A stretch of 64,000 nt of DNA. It comes from Citrus sinensis. Taxonomy: Eukaryota; Streptophyta; Magnoliopsida; Sapindales; Rutaceae. The notes under the pieces are model-generated. The model was given only the letters and a program-made list of their open reading frames with translations. It had not been told where the DNA came from and searched no databases. The position numbers and the translations under genes are program-made. Where the stretch lies: positions 29,851,001-29,915,000 of the forward strand of contig NC_068564.1 of the NCBI RefSeq assembly GCF_022201045.2, given 5' to 3'. Shown here in pieces: positions 34,701 through 47,753 of this stretch; position 1 is the stretch's first letter; the number at the start of each line of letters is the position of its first letter.

Positions 34701-37700
34701 TCTTGAGTTTTCATTGAATACAGTGACTTTCTGTAATAAATTGAGGGGACAAAAATGCACTGTTGTGTATTCCTTATACATGCTCTGTGAATTCCAAAAT
34801 TATCATATCCTCATTGAATTATACTCTTTTCTTCGTATTCCCTTCAATATACAGCTAGCCAAATATTGTAGCAAAAAGTGATATTTTGAGTGGTATGTAT
34901 GTTGTGTATGCAGTGGCTCTCGGCAGTGGAGCTTGGACTTCTGAAGGGTCGTCATCCTCTTCTAAAAGATGTGGATGTGACCATCAACCCTTCAGGAAGC
35001 TTGGCTCTTGTTGAAGGTAGAGAGACGGATAAGAGGGTCAAAGTTAATAAGCTTGTTGATCTTGTTCAGACAAATACTTTGAATGGGTATCCTGTTGAGG
35101 CTTCGAAGCAGATTCTGGAAGATAGCTATTCTGAAGCTCACTTCCATCTAAGATCTGGACAAGAGTCACAAAGAAATTTGGAACTTGATCATAAGGGATC
35201 GCAAGATGTTGCATTGCAGGAAGCTCAATCTGTTGACACAGATTTGGTCGAAGAGGGGGGAGCCAGTCCAGATGATGGTGAAAGAGGTCAAGTGTTACAG
35301 ACGGCACAAGTGGTTTTGAATATGCTTGATGTAACTGTACCTGGTACTCTGACAGAAGAGCAAAAGAGGAAGGTAATGCTTGAATTTGCAATTTTTTGCT
35401 TTGATATGCACCGTGATGGCCTTAGCTATAATTATTATTTTTTTTTCTGTAGGTATCATATTTTCTGTCTTCATTGTCATGTCTATATGATTTATGTACG
35501 CAGCAGAGCATTGCTGTGATCCAAATCATTTCTCTCTTTTTCTAATGTAAACAGAAAATAATAATAATATTAAAAAATAAAAAAGACAAGAAAAGGGATG
35601 TTGATATGAAAAATAAAAAATAAAATCATTTTGGTTTTATTTCAGGTACTTATAACTCTTTGTATTGATTCTGCTTCTATCTCTTAGTGCACATAGGGTG
35701 TGTTTGGTACCCTCATAACATGAGGCTGCATTGCATTATGTAATGCAGCCTCATATTTGGTTGCAGCAAATTGCTGCATTTGATTTTTCTTTTTAATTTG
35801 TTATAATAATAAATAAAAAAAATTATTTTAATATAATATTATATAAAATTAATTTTTATTTCATTTTTATATTATAATTATTAATATAAATTAATAAATG
35901 TATATTTATTATTCAATAATTTATGTTTTTATTTTAATTATATTAAAAATATAACTAAATAATGTATTATTTAATTATATTATAAAAATTGATTATTATT
36001 CAATAATTTAGTAAGTAATAATAAATACTTAAATAATATATAAAAATAAAAATATAATATAATATTACATTATTTAATATAATACAATAATTAATATATA
36101 AAAAATAATTATTTTTAAATAATTTAATATAACTAATAATAAATACTTAAATATTAATAAATTTGAATAATATTAATTTAAAATTAATGGTAATATAAAT
36201 AATGATTTAAAAATTATTACATCTATTACAGTCCAAATTGCACCAAATATGATATTGCATTACAACTTTATATACCTTAATGCAATACAAGACAGCGTGC
36301 TAAATGCACCCATAAGGAATTGATTTTCAATAGGTGCAAGGCCAAAACTCTTTGCCCTTGATACATTTATATGCCTATTTTAAATCTGTCTGCGAAGAGA
36401 GCCTAATTTTTTGAGACAAAAAAATGAAGAATAATTTCACTGGCAGACCTTTTGTCTCGCAATCTTCTTCAATTTAGGTCCCCTTCCTTGCTATCAACTC
36501 TTATTTGTACTTGATTTGAAAAAAAAAAAAACACTTAAATTTGTACAAGGTTACTTACAATATGACATCTCTTGATCAATATCTTGTAAAACAAGTAAAC
36601 TGTTTGTCATGAACTGTCAGATTATATATTTTGCATTTTCATACAATTATCATAGTGTTTTTTTTTTTTTCCATATTTTGAATCTCATACAGAAAACTTG
36701 TTCGGCTTAAAAGTGCTTTGGGACATGAATTCACTGCCATGCCTTTGTGTTCCTTGATCTTATTTTGACGATTCTCTGGCCTTTTACGTCTAGGTGTTGA
36801 CTGGTGTTGGTCAAGGAGAGACACTTGTGAAAGCTCTGCAAGATGCTGTGCCTGAAGATGTGCGAGGAAAGCTAATGACTGCAGTATCTGGGATTTTGCA
36901 TGCTGAAAGTGCAAACTTAAAATTGGACGGACTTCTGGGTAAGATACCCAATGTATCTTCAGAGTCCAAGATAAAGGTCCAAGAGAAAGTCGGAGGATTA
37001 TCAAGTTCTGAAGTTCTGTATAAAGATGCTAATCAGTCAGATCAAGTGAAAAGAGTTGATGATTTGGCAGATAGCTCTGATAACATTCAACCTGGCTTGG
37101 ACAAGCCTGCTGGCAGAATAGAGTCAGAGATTCAACCTTCAGAAAATTTGCAAAAATCTGCTGACGTAGGCCAGTCTCAATCAGTTTGTAGTCATCAAGG
37201 TGATATCTCCAGTTCAGTAAGGAAGGGCACTAATGAGTCGGGAAATAGTCATGAAAATGACGTGTTCAACAAGGAGAAGGCTGTTTCAAATTCTGACATT
37301 ACTGAAAAGGCATCAGAAATTGTTGCTAGTTCTAACCTTACCGGTCAGCCCGAAAAGGCAGGGGGCTCTGAGGAAGCAAATGTTAAAGAGGACAAAGTGG
37401 AACAGGATGCTGGAGTATCTCATTTAGAACCAAAACCTGAGAATAACCAGAGAATTGGAGACAAAACCCTTGATTCTTCTACTGATCAAACTAAGACGGC
37501 ATCCACCAATGTGGCAGAAGAAGCAGTTTTGCCTCTGGGATCCTCTTCTGAGGCTCAAATAATGGAGAAGGAAGGGAGTGATAATGAGAAAAGAGAAAAC
37601 AAAAGTCTGCAGCCAGCAGGCGATCAGAATAAGTCTACTACAGCTGATCCTATCGCATCTCCCTTCAGTGTTTCTGAAGCATTAGATGCCCTAACAGGAA

Positions 37701-40700
37701 TGGATGATTCTACCCAAATGGCAGTTAATAGTGTTTTTGGTGTGATTGAAAATATGATTTCTCAGTTGGAGGGGAAAAGTAATGAAAATGAAGTCAAGGA
37801 GAGAAATGAGGCCAGAGATGATAAAATCGATTGTATCCCTGAGAAACATATCATTGGTAGTGATCTCACGCTGGGAAAGGAAGTAGATCATCAGAATGAA
37901 CTGAGTGTACAGTCTCATACATCACACGATCCTTCTGTATATAATAGCAAACCTTTGGCTGACTATTCAGTTAAATTGGGATATTTAAATAACATTCCAC
38001 TATATGTACCTGTGAATCTCTATGGGGACTCTTCACAACATGAGTACTTGCCCAGATATCTTTCTTCAAAATTGCCAAATACCAAACCACTGGATTTAGA
38101 TACAACTACTACTCTATTCCTTGACTACTTTCCAGAAGAAGGTCAATGGAAGCTGTTGGAACAGCCTGGAAATGTCAGAGATTCTATTGATGATGTTTCA
38201 TCTGGTAAGGGTGTAATCAAAGAAGTTCAGGACCATTCATTTACAAAAGTAGATGATGCAGATAAATTTATTGAACCACCTTATGTAATATTGGATACAG
38301 ATAAAAAGCAGGAACCATTTGCTGAATATGAAATGAAGGATAATATGAATGAAAATGATGAGGATACATCAGCGGAGTTGATTGGCTTTGTGAAAAATAT
38401 TATATTGGATTCTTTGAAGATTGAGGTTGACCGCCGGCTGGGTCCTTATGACCGGAAGGAAATGGAATCTGATCTTGCAAGAGATTTAGAAAGGGTGGCA
38501 ACTGATATCTCTTTGGCCATTGTACATGATGAGGAGCATAATTGGTGTTTGGATGGCAAACGCCATCGCATTGACTGTACATATGAAAAAGTTGGTACTC
38601 TTCAGGGGGAGAATATTTTTAGAGCCATTTCCACTGCTGTTCAGGGCACAAGTTATCTAAGAAGAGTACTTCCAGTTGGTGTTATTGCAGGCTCTTGTTT
38701 AGCTGCTTTGAGAGAATATTTCAATGTATCTACAGAGCATGAGAACAATAACAAGGAACCTATGGCCTATGATCTAACCAAGAAATCTGGGGAGAGAAAA
38801 CATGACAAGGCTAGGCTAACAGAGACTGAACAAATGCGTACTGAGAAAAATACAAGGGTAAATGGTTCAATGAACAGAGGAGTAGGAGCTGAATCGGAAA
38901 TTTTGAAAACTGATAGTGTCATGGTTGGTGCCGTTACAGCTGCTCTGGGAGCATCTGCACTAATGGTAAAGCAATTGGTAAGAGTTGATGTAATTGTTTT
39001 TCTTTGTGGCTATTTTAACCATCCTTGTAAGATAGCTGTAGTTTCTCAGGTTCTCAGAAGTTTTAGAAAAATCGCTTTTGTGGAGGAATAATGTGGCAAT
39101 AATTCTTTAATCAAATATCTTTATGTTGTAATTAAAAAAAAAAAAAGGCATAGAAGGCTAATCAAATAATGTGGTAAAACTTATTTTAAGAAAAAATGAT
39201 TTTTCTCATTTTTTATAAATTTTTTATTTTGGTGAACTTATGCTGACTAAGTAATTTCTGAAACAATATATATATAATAAATTTAAATGTGTAGCATTTA
39301 TGCAATGGCCAGGAAATTGCGGAACCTTCATCCAAGGCCTTTGTGGAGAAAGGAAATCATCAGAAAGAGCCTGAGAAGTTAATCTCTGAAAAAAACCAGG
39401 ATAACATAGTCACAAGCCTTGCTGAGAAAGCCATGTCAGTTGCTAGTCCAGTGGTACCTACAAAGGAAGATGGTGAAGTGGATCAAGAAAGGTATTAATT
39501 TCTACCCAAATTTACTTCTAGGCAGGAAAAAAAGAGGAAAAAGAAAAAGATCATGCACTTCGTATGTTTAAAATGGTTCACTTTTCCTTTAATGAACAGG
39601 CTGGTCGCGATGTTGGCAGATTTGGGACAAAAGGGTGGCTTGTTGAAGCTAGTTGGCAAACTTGCTTTGCTTTGGGGTGGTCTACGTGGTGCAATGAGTC
39701 TGACTGAGAAGCTTATCTTGTTTCTGCATTTAGCCGACCGCCCATTGCTGCAAAGGTATTAAGAGTTATGAATTTCCTTATGTTTTATCCCTCAAAACTT
39801 TTCTCCATGTAAATGACATTAACCAAAGTAACTGACAGGTATTCAAACGATTCAGCCATAACAAAAATTGATAATTGAGTTCCTAAATCAGTTGTAGAAA
39901 TGGGATTAGTGTCCTAAGTGATTTATCCTTGTCTTCACTGAAATGTGCTAACTCATCAATCTATATGGTTTTTTATTTTTAATTCATTCATGTACAATGA
40001 AATAGATGGCGGTGTTTGATTTTCACTGATAACCTCTCCTTGCTGTGTTAATTAATCACTCAACCCAAAATATTAAGCTGATTAGTTACAAGTGAAAGAC
40101 CAACTTATATGATTTGATTTATGCAGTGACGAGATTCAAACATAACAAATTGGGTTAAATTGGCTGTGACACAAAGTTGAGCTATCATGCAGCATAAAAG
40201 CTTAAACTTATAAAGGCAGCTTTAAGATGCTGTAGTCTACTTGTTAGTTCTATTTTCAACAAAAGGTGTATGCTCTTTTGAAAGAAGTTATGGTTCCCGT
40301 GGAGTAAAATGGTGAAAAAAGATGCATAGTCTTCCCAAAGTATTGTGGTGATGCGTTAAGTTGTGCCTCATGCACGGGTCATACAAATTTCTTGGAATCA
40401 GAAGATACATGTTTATATATTTTGTCAGTATGTATCTTTTCTAATCGAAAAACACAGCTCATTCCCCTTTAGAACACTTTTTGTGCTCAGCTAAGTAAGT
40501 TGTATGCTTCTGTTCAAATTTACTGGAGGCATTTCTAGACCTAGATGCTATCCTGAATTGGCGTGTTCCGTTCAATGTCTCTCAATTTGGGGCCATATCT
40601 ATCTTCTGAGCAATAGTAGCATAATTATGTATCCTTTTAAGGGGTCCTTTCTTAACACAATCTTTTTAACAGATTTTTGTTTCTTTTTTACTTTTTTCTT

Positions 40701-43174
40701 TTAAATCAAAGAGCAAGTATTTTTATGCTAGAAGTGGGGAGATGTAAGATTTAAAACTTACCTAAATTTTCCATTTTTTTCTTTTTGGACACTGGTTTCG
40801 TTTCATTTTATTTTTGCACTGTGCACTTTCACTTTCTTACTCTTGTTCCTTTCTTCAATTATTTTTATTCTTTTTTTTTTTCCAATAGGATTCTTGGGTT
40901 TGTCGGCATGGTGCTTGTTTTGTGGTCACCGGTTCTTGTTCCGCTGCTTCCAACAATTGTGCAGAGCTGGACGACAAATAATCCCTCCAGAATAGCAGAG
41001 TTTGCTTGCATTGTTGGCCTATATATTGCTGTTATGATACTAACTATGAAATGGGGCAGAAGAGTACGTGGGTATGAAAATTCCCTGGAGCAGTATGGGT
41101 TGGATATCACATCATTACCCAAGGTATGAATATGACCACCAGATGGGAGACATGCACTACACACAAGCGAATTAAAGTGCTTTATACATTTTACTGTTGA
41201 CATTTTAAGATAAATCCCAAATCAATATTACAATTATTTTCTGCTTCAGGAACATTGATGTTGCAAGAGTCATGTGGTGAAGTTAATTTTCTTAGACACT
41301 GTTCCTTTATTTAAAGGTGGTGTTAGGATTTTAGAGACCTAGCATTATATGCCAGAAACTAATTGATTCTGACCGCCTCTCTTTCTTGACAAAGAACATC
41401 GTGAGGTTTCTCATGCTAATATTTTTCGCGATGTACCAGTACTCTTAAAATAATTGTAGCTTTATTCTTCTTGATTTCTTTTGGTTCTCTTAATCTTTCT
41501 GCTGTCAACAATTAAATGATAAATTTTCTTCTATATACAGTAATTTGGAAATTGATGCACTTGGCTTTCATATCTCTTATCTTTAAATTCTCCTATAGAA
41601 ATGGTTAAAAGATGGATAAGCATCCTGCATTGCTGCTTGTCTCGGACAAATGAATAATATTTAGCTTTTTTGCTTGCAGGTCCAAAACTTTTTGAAGGGT
41701 TTGATAGCAGGAGTCATGCTTGTTTTATTAATACAGTCTCTAAATGCTGTACTTGGTTGTGTGAGTTTCTCTTGGCCTTCAATTGTAACTTCATCTTTAA
41801 CTGCTATGGCATGGCTCAAAGTGTATGGGAATATAAGTATACTGGCTTGTCAAGGAATCGTCACAGCTACTGTGGTTGTGCTTGTAGAAGAATTGCTTTT
41901 CAGGTCTTGGTTGCCTGAAGAAATTGCCGCAGATCTTGATTATCACCGTGGAATCATAATCTCTGGACTTGCATTTGCTTTATCACAGAGGTACATTTTT
42001 CATTTGCCATTTTGGAACACCACATTCACGTAGTTTATCTTTTTCCTGTTTACTATTTTCTTCCGTAGCACCTGATCTCACGTAGTGTAGAGATATATTT
42101 TCTGATATCCTGTCTCCCACCTTTTTATTATTTTGATCATTCTACCATACAAAATGCTGGCTCTAACCAGTATGGAAGACATGCATGAAATGTAGAAGGT
42201 GAAGAAGCTTTTTGTTCCTTCAAGTTTTAGTCAGTTGGATGTAGTAGTAGCCATCCCCATCCCATTCAAATCGGTTTTTTTTTTTCCAAATGTGGTGTAT
42301 TCATTGTCAGAAAGATGGGGCCAGTGGTTGAGTGGAGAGAATGCCAATCAAAATTGAGTTGGTAAAAACTGACATCAACTATTTAAGTTCTCATAACAAT
42401 GATCGTGTATGATACAATTGATATTGTAGGAACAGACTGATAGTTGGGTGAAACCTGGAGTAGCAATGGTACATTTTAATATTAAATTAAATAAATAAAA
42501 GAAAGGTATGTGACCAAAATTTTGTTAATATCTTCCTTTTAATGCAAATATTTCCGTTGTTAAATGGTTAGGGTAGAAATTATTTTTATCCATCGTTATG
42601 GTAATAGTTCAAGCTATGCAGTTTACTTCTTTCATTTGTTGTTGATGCTGTATACAAACCTTGGATGTGCCATGATTCCGCCTTTATCCCTTCCTCCCCT
42701 CTTTTTTTTTTTTAATTTTTTTCACACGAAAAAAACAATACCCTTTCCAACTGTCTCATAATTTTTCCAGTTTATTCTTGGAAATTGATGAATCAAATTG
42801 AATTGCTCTGATTTGTGAGAGATATGTAGTGATCACTCTGCTGACTGTTGATTGTAATTTTCCTTGGTTTTAGGTCTCCTCAGGCAATTCCAGGACTATG
42901 GTTATTATCTTTAGCTCTGGCAGGGGTTCGGCAAAGAAGCCAAGGCAGCCTTTCTGTTCCTATTGGTTTGCGTACAGGGATTATGGCTTCAAGTTTTGTT
43001 TTACAAAAAGGTGGCCTCCTCACCTACAAGCCCAGTCTTCCTCTTTGGATAACTGGGACACATCCATTCCAGCCGTTTAGTGGGGTTGTTGGTCTTGCAT
43101 TTTCTTTAATATTGGCAATAATTCTATATCCAAGACAGCCTCTGCTAAGTAAAAAATTGGAAAAGGAGCATTAA
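31715..43174 (+). CDS. EMB8-like alpha/beta-hydrolase domain fused to CPBP (CAAX-protease-like) membrane domain
   Basis: Eleven exons: 31715..32508, 33308..33584, 33743..33928, 34363..34515, 34914..35372, 36794..38977, 39313..39491, 39600..39755, 40889..41123, 41680..41990, 42874..43174. All are GT-AG and in phase; 1744 residues. The first 60 residues are rich in Ser/Thr/Arg/Pro with few acids, like a chloroplast transit peptide. A hydrolase domain follows (about 170-500: LVPGTAEGS, VVMNPRGCGGSPLTT, GWGYGAN). The nucleophile position of the usual GWSLGAN elbow is Gly297 and I see no GGH motif for the catalytic His, so this domain is probably not an esterase. A long acidic, low-complexity linker fills exon 6. 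The C-terminus has several membrane spans and a CPBP motif 1 (EELLFR, 1611-1616), but motif 2 reads FALSQ (1640-1644), with Gln where His is usual. It resembles Arabidopsis At2g03140 from memory; function unknown. Confidence 0.9.
35693..36314. mobile_element. MITE-type element in an intron of the hydrolase-CPBP gene
   Basis: Body 35696..36311 (616 bp) within intron 35373..36793. It starts GGGTGTGTTTGGTACC, and the reverse complement of its right end reads GGGTGCATTTAGCACGC, a diverged terminal inverted repeat. The 3-bp ATA on both sides fits a PIF/Harbinger (Tourist-like) insertion, though a triplet is weak evidence. The interior is nearly all A/T apart from a strong hairpin near 35722..35751 (AGGCTGCATTGCATTA and its inverted copy). 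Confidence 0.65.
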
Positions 43175-44758
43175 GGAATATGCATAATTGTCCAGTTATC
43201 AAAGATCAAATCGTGAAGAATAGTATAATGTTGGATTTGTTGAGACCTTTTTGGCCCTCCAATATGAAGTTAGAATGTTCTGCGACTGACGTCAAATTTT
43301 AATAATGGTGTCTAGTCTGTGACTAGTCTATGAATTCCCAGCGTGATGAAGTTGAAAGGATATTATGGAAGTCCAGGAGAAAGAAAAGAGAGGCGCAAGC
43401 AGAGAGGACGAAGAGATGCTGGGATGTTAAAGAAGTGCTGCCTGCACGGCAAACAGGCAAAGATACTCAAGAGTTGTAAGTCCGGAAAATGGTATACAAC
43501 GGCAAGTTTTGTAAGTAGGTAAAGCAATGTATATTTTCTAGATTTCGCTTTATGCATGATTGCGTCAGGTGAATAGGGTTCCTGTCGTTAACAGTTTCTT
43601 GATTTGTATCCCCATTTTTGCAGTCGGTATATAAATAGTTGTGCAGCAATAATAAAACATTATAGTCGTTCTCTCCACTCATCATAAAAGAACTGAAGAG
43701 TGAAGAGAACATTTATCATTTGTCTTCGTGGTTGATTTCTTTATAGTATTTCGAAATATTCTCTGTGCGTCATTTTCTTTTTTAATCTTTTCCAACAGCA
43801 TCACCACAAAGTTAGGTCTTATTTTGTATCAAAGACTGGATAATTGTATTAAAGTATTTGGTAAATACTAATTATTGTAACTTAAAAGTCATGTTCACTT
43901 GCATGATAGAAAATTTATAATATTTTTATTATAAATTTTCTATCATGCAAGTGAACATGACTTTTTTATCAAAATATTTTTGTTATAAATTTTTTATCAT
44001 ACAAGTGAACATGATTTTTTTATCAAAATTATTATTTAAAAATCATATTTATTACATATTATTTATTTTTATTTTATAGTTATAATTTTATTTTTTTGAA
44101 GCAATTGAAAACCATAACACTTCAATATTAAACAAGCCTTAATATAAAAATATAATAATATTAGGTATTTTAATATTTGTATCTTTATTTTATTCTAATT
44201 ATATGTTGTTTAGTTATTAAATGATAAATTTCATATTTTATTATTATACCATCCAATAAATGGGTACGTACTTAAATATACGTATTCAGTTGAGAATTTT
44301 GACAAACACTTTTCATCAACTATGATTTACACAAACGTTTTAGCTTTTGAAATTGAAAGGATATCTGATGATTTTCCAAAAAAAAAAAAAAAGTTAGGAC
44401 GTCGATAGTTGGTCATTACTGAGCCTTAAAAGCCCAAGATAAAGCCCAAGTTAGTGAGCTACCAAGCCCATAAAAGCCTACGTCATGACGCAGTACGGCA
44501 TTGGCAGTTCATCCTCTACAGTGAACTCTCTGTCATCGAAACGTTTCTCAATTCATTAAATAATTTTTTTCTTTTTCTCTTCTTCCACGAGCACGCCACG
44601 CGGACGCGGACTCAAGTTTCGATTGATATTTCCTTGAAGTTGATCAACCAAAGAAAACAATTGGCAAGAGATACAAGAATTCGCGATCCACTCGTTCTGT
44701 TATTGCAATCTAGGGTTTATGTTATTGGCCTGACCAAATAATCAGCCAATCCTGAGCT
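43175..44758. other. Intergenic between the hydrolase-CPBP gene and VPS37
   Basis: 3' flank, then AT-rich spacer carrying the perfect inverted repeat listed separately. The last 250 bp are the VPS37 promoter and leader. No further gene. Confidence 0.5.
43884..44029. repeat. Perfect 36-bp inverted repeat plus a third diverged copy
   Basis: Arms 43884..43919 and 43930..43965 are exact reverse complements (left arm begins AAAAGTCATGTTCACTTGC) around a 10-base A/T loop. A third, slightly diverged copy of the right arm follows at about 43978..44029 in direct orientation. The RNA or single strand would fold into a very stable hairpin. The lack of mismatches suggests recent origin, such as a snap-back duplication or MITE. 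Confidence 0.9.
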
Positions 44759-46351
44759 ATGTTCAAGTTCTGGTACTGCTCTTTAGTTTTTATTCATTTT
44801 TTTTTAATGCAAGATTAGGTTTATTAGTAATATCGCTTTGTCAGCTGGCTTACGCTTGCTTCCAATTGTAGTGCATTAAATTTTAGGGCATTTTACTCCT
44901 ATCTTCGATGCCTCATGAATATTAATCTTGTAGATATAAATTTTGTCAGTTTCTTCTTTTATTTTGGTAATTTATGATTGTTTTGGTTTTATATGCAAAT
45001 AAAAATTTCATTTCTGGGAGAGTGATTGTGTACAATCTTAAAACGTCTATTTCTGAAGCAATATCCAGATTCCAGAATGTTGTTTTAGAGATTATTATGG
45101 AACACTGATGCGATATATATATTCTTGGAATGGCAATATGGGAACTGATGAGATGCATGTTAAATTTTAGTGGGCTGCATGTTTTGGCACGTGAAATATG
45201 AAAGTGTGGCTTATCGGCAGTTGTGTTTTAGATCAAGTTCTTACATGAGTACATGTCATTTGTGCGTATGGTAAACCGCTTCTTTACTGGAAATGAGTGG
45301 CCACAGTCACTGCATGACAATCTTATTGTCCGTAGTCCATCTCTTGCTATCATTGGAATGACCCAAGAGATTAGTCATTTAATCACAAATCAAGAAAGTT
45401 GTTGTGTAAATACTAATTTTCAAGATGTTCTCTTAGATGCTTTATGAAGGATGAGTCAGACTTGAGATGTTTGTTAATTTTTATTCTTGTCTTTTGCATT
45501 ACTTGGTACATTGCTTTTGAATGAAGTTTTACCATGTCTTCTCACAGGGGTTCAAATGAGCAACAAGCTCAACCGCGTCCGCAAGATGTTACTTCACAAT
45601 CTTGGTACCCTCCATCTGTAGTCTCCCCAGATTCTTCCCGCCCTGCTACGCCTAGTATGAGCTCTTTTGGCAGCTTAAATTTACAAAGGCCAACAGAACA
45701 GTCACAACCCCTATCACATGTTTCACCAGCTGAAGCTGCAGGCATTATTGCCCTCTTGAAGGACAAAAGGTGAGAAATTTGGTGCTTTAACTTCGTAGTG
45801 CTATTATGTTCATTCGGTATTTTAAATGCTTCTCTCTCTCTCTCTCCTTCTCTCTCTCTTTGAGGGGGTGGGGGGGGGGGGGAACCGTTTGTCTTTTGGC
45901 GTACTAATTCATTGGCTCTATGATTTGCAATTTGTATAAGGAAATTCATGTCTGCATCTTCATCTTATTTTTGGTTTTCATTTTTTAATATTTGTTACTC
46001 AATGTTGTGGGCAAGCGAAACTATGTAATACATATGAAACAAAAACTAGGAACTAGGTGGCATGACAATAGGGCTATTCCTTGAGTAATTTGCACTAATG
46101 TAATCTCTCTTTAATCAATATCTTGTTTTCTCTTAAAATTGTCTAGTGTTGATGAGTTACGGAAGCTCTTGGCGGATAAGGATGCATACCGCCAATTTTT
46201 ACTCTCAATTGATCAAGTTAAAATTCAAAACAATGTAAGTTGCATATTTTGATCTTCTATAGTTGATGATATTTTCTGAGCTGGTAGGCTATGTATATTG
46301 CTTGTTTTATTTGTTCAAATATATATATATATGTGTGTAAATCAATTCTAA

Positions 46352-46394
<43 letters not shown>

Positions 46395-47753
46395 GTAAAT
46401 CAATTCTAAAGTTTCTATGCCTATGGTCTTGTCTCTGGAATTGGAAGAGTACTTGTTTGGCCATGTTGGGAAGAAAGTGATTAGTTTTACATTCGGATGA
46501 GATAACCTAGTCGCTTCTTAGATCCGCCATCATGTACACACATGCTGCTAATATGACAAAGCCTGTATGGGAAAGTGGCTTATACGTATCACCTAGCTTT
46601 TCCCGTAATGCACTAAGGTGTACGAGCAAGAGGACTGCAGCTTTTTTTTTAAAAAAAAAAAAATTTCCCCTTGCCATTAAATCCTCGGTCATGTTCATCA
46701 CAAGAAGGATATGGCAAAAGACAACTAAAATTGTCTGTATGGTTAATCCATGTAATTTGTGTGTCCTTGTTTTGTAACTTGATGTTTTAAATATAATATC
46801 CTTGATAGACCAATGAGATATTGTGATAGTGGGGTTAGATGTCATATGTTAAGCTTTGCGTACCAGAGAAATTTTTTTATTATGCATAATATATATACAG
46901 GCTCATGCATGTGCTCATTTATCACATCCAAACTGTTTATCATTTATGTTTTGATGTCATTGCTGCTGCTTCTTGTTGTGGTTTTTTTCTGATTGCCTTG
47001 CCTGTTTCTGACCATTTCTTCTGTTTCATTGCTTTCTTATTAATTATCGTCAGATAAGGGATGAACTTCACAGGGAAACTTTGCAAATTGCCAGTGAGTT
47101 AACATGCTTCTTTTTTTTGTCCCCCCTCCCTTTTTTCTGTTAGTATGTTTAGTATTTGCGTTGTCAGCAGTAATGCCATAAATTCCAGAGAAATTCTGAT
47201 ATATTGTGAATAAACAGGGGACAACTTGGACAAGGAACTGCGCATGATTGAGCTTAGAAACCAAGTAAGTTTCTGAGCCATCTTTTGTTTTTCCTGTCAA
47301 ATACATGCGGTGCACCCATATAAGCCATAATCCTTCATTTATTTGTTCATAGAGTAAAATTATTCGGACAACAGAATTGGCTGCTGCTCAGGAGAAATTA
47401 CACGATCTTGAGAGACAGAAAGAACAACTTTTGAAGTTGTACTCTCCTGCCTCCCTTCTCAAAAGGATTCAAGGTAAAAACAACAAAAACCCATCTTAAT
47501 AACTTGAGTATATGCTTGGAGATCATTGATTTAGCTAAAAGGCGTGTTAAGTAACATGAATTCTTTCCTGTTTGCAGAAGCTATGAATAAGACCGAGGAG
47601 GAATCTGAAAACCTGCATAGGCAGCTCCTTGATAGGGAGTTGGATGTTGGGGCTTTTGTGCAGAAGTACAAGAAGCTGCGCACAACTTACCACCGCCGAG
47701 CACTCATTCATCTTTCAGCCAAGACACACTCGGTTGACGCGGGGAAGGCCTGA
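44759..47753 (+). CDS. VPS37: VPS37, ESCRT-I subunit
   Basis: Part of ESCRT-I, which sorts ubiquitinated membrane proteins into multivesicular bodies at the endosome. Exons: 44759..44772, 45548..45769, 46147..46234, 47054..47093, 47218..47264, 47353..47473, 47578..47753, all GT-AG and in phase, 235 residues. The protein starts MFKFWGSNEQ, has a Pro/Ser/Gln-rich N-terminal third, then the Mod(r) domain from about residue 68: EAAGIIALLKDKSVDELRKLL, DKDAYRQFLLSIDQVKIQNN, a coiled coil with QEKLHDLERQKEQLLK, and the C-terminal KYKKLRTTYHRRALIH block. This is the normal plant VPS37-1/-2 layout and length. The first coding exon is only 14 nt. A gene finder could wrongly start at an ATG inside the intron at 45534, which would give MSSHR instead of MFKFW. 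Confidence 0.93.
46316..46413 (+). repeat. AT microsatellite with a duplicated 20-bp flank
   Basis: In the third VPS37 intron, (AT)n tracts alternate with two copies of GTAAATCAATTCTAAAGTTT at 46337..46356 and 46394..46413. This is a local tandem duplication; length is likely variable. Confidence 0.85.
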
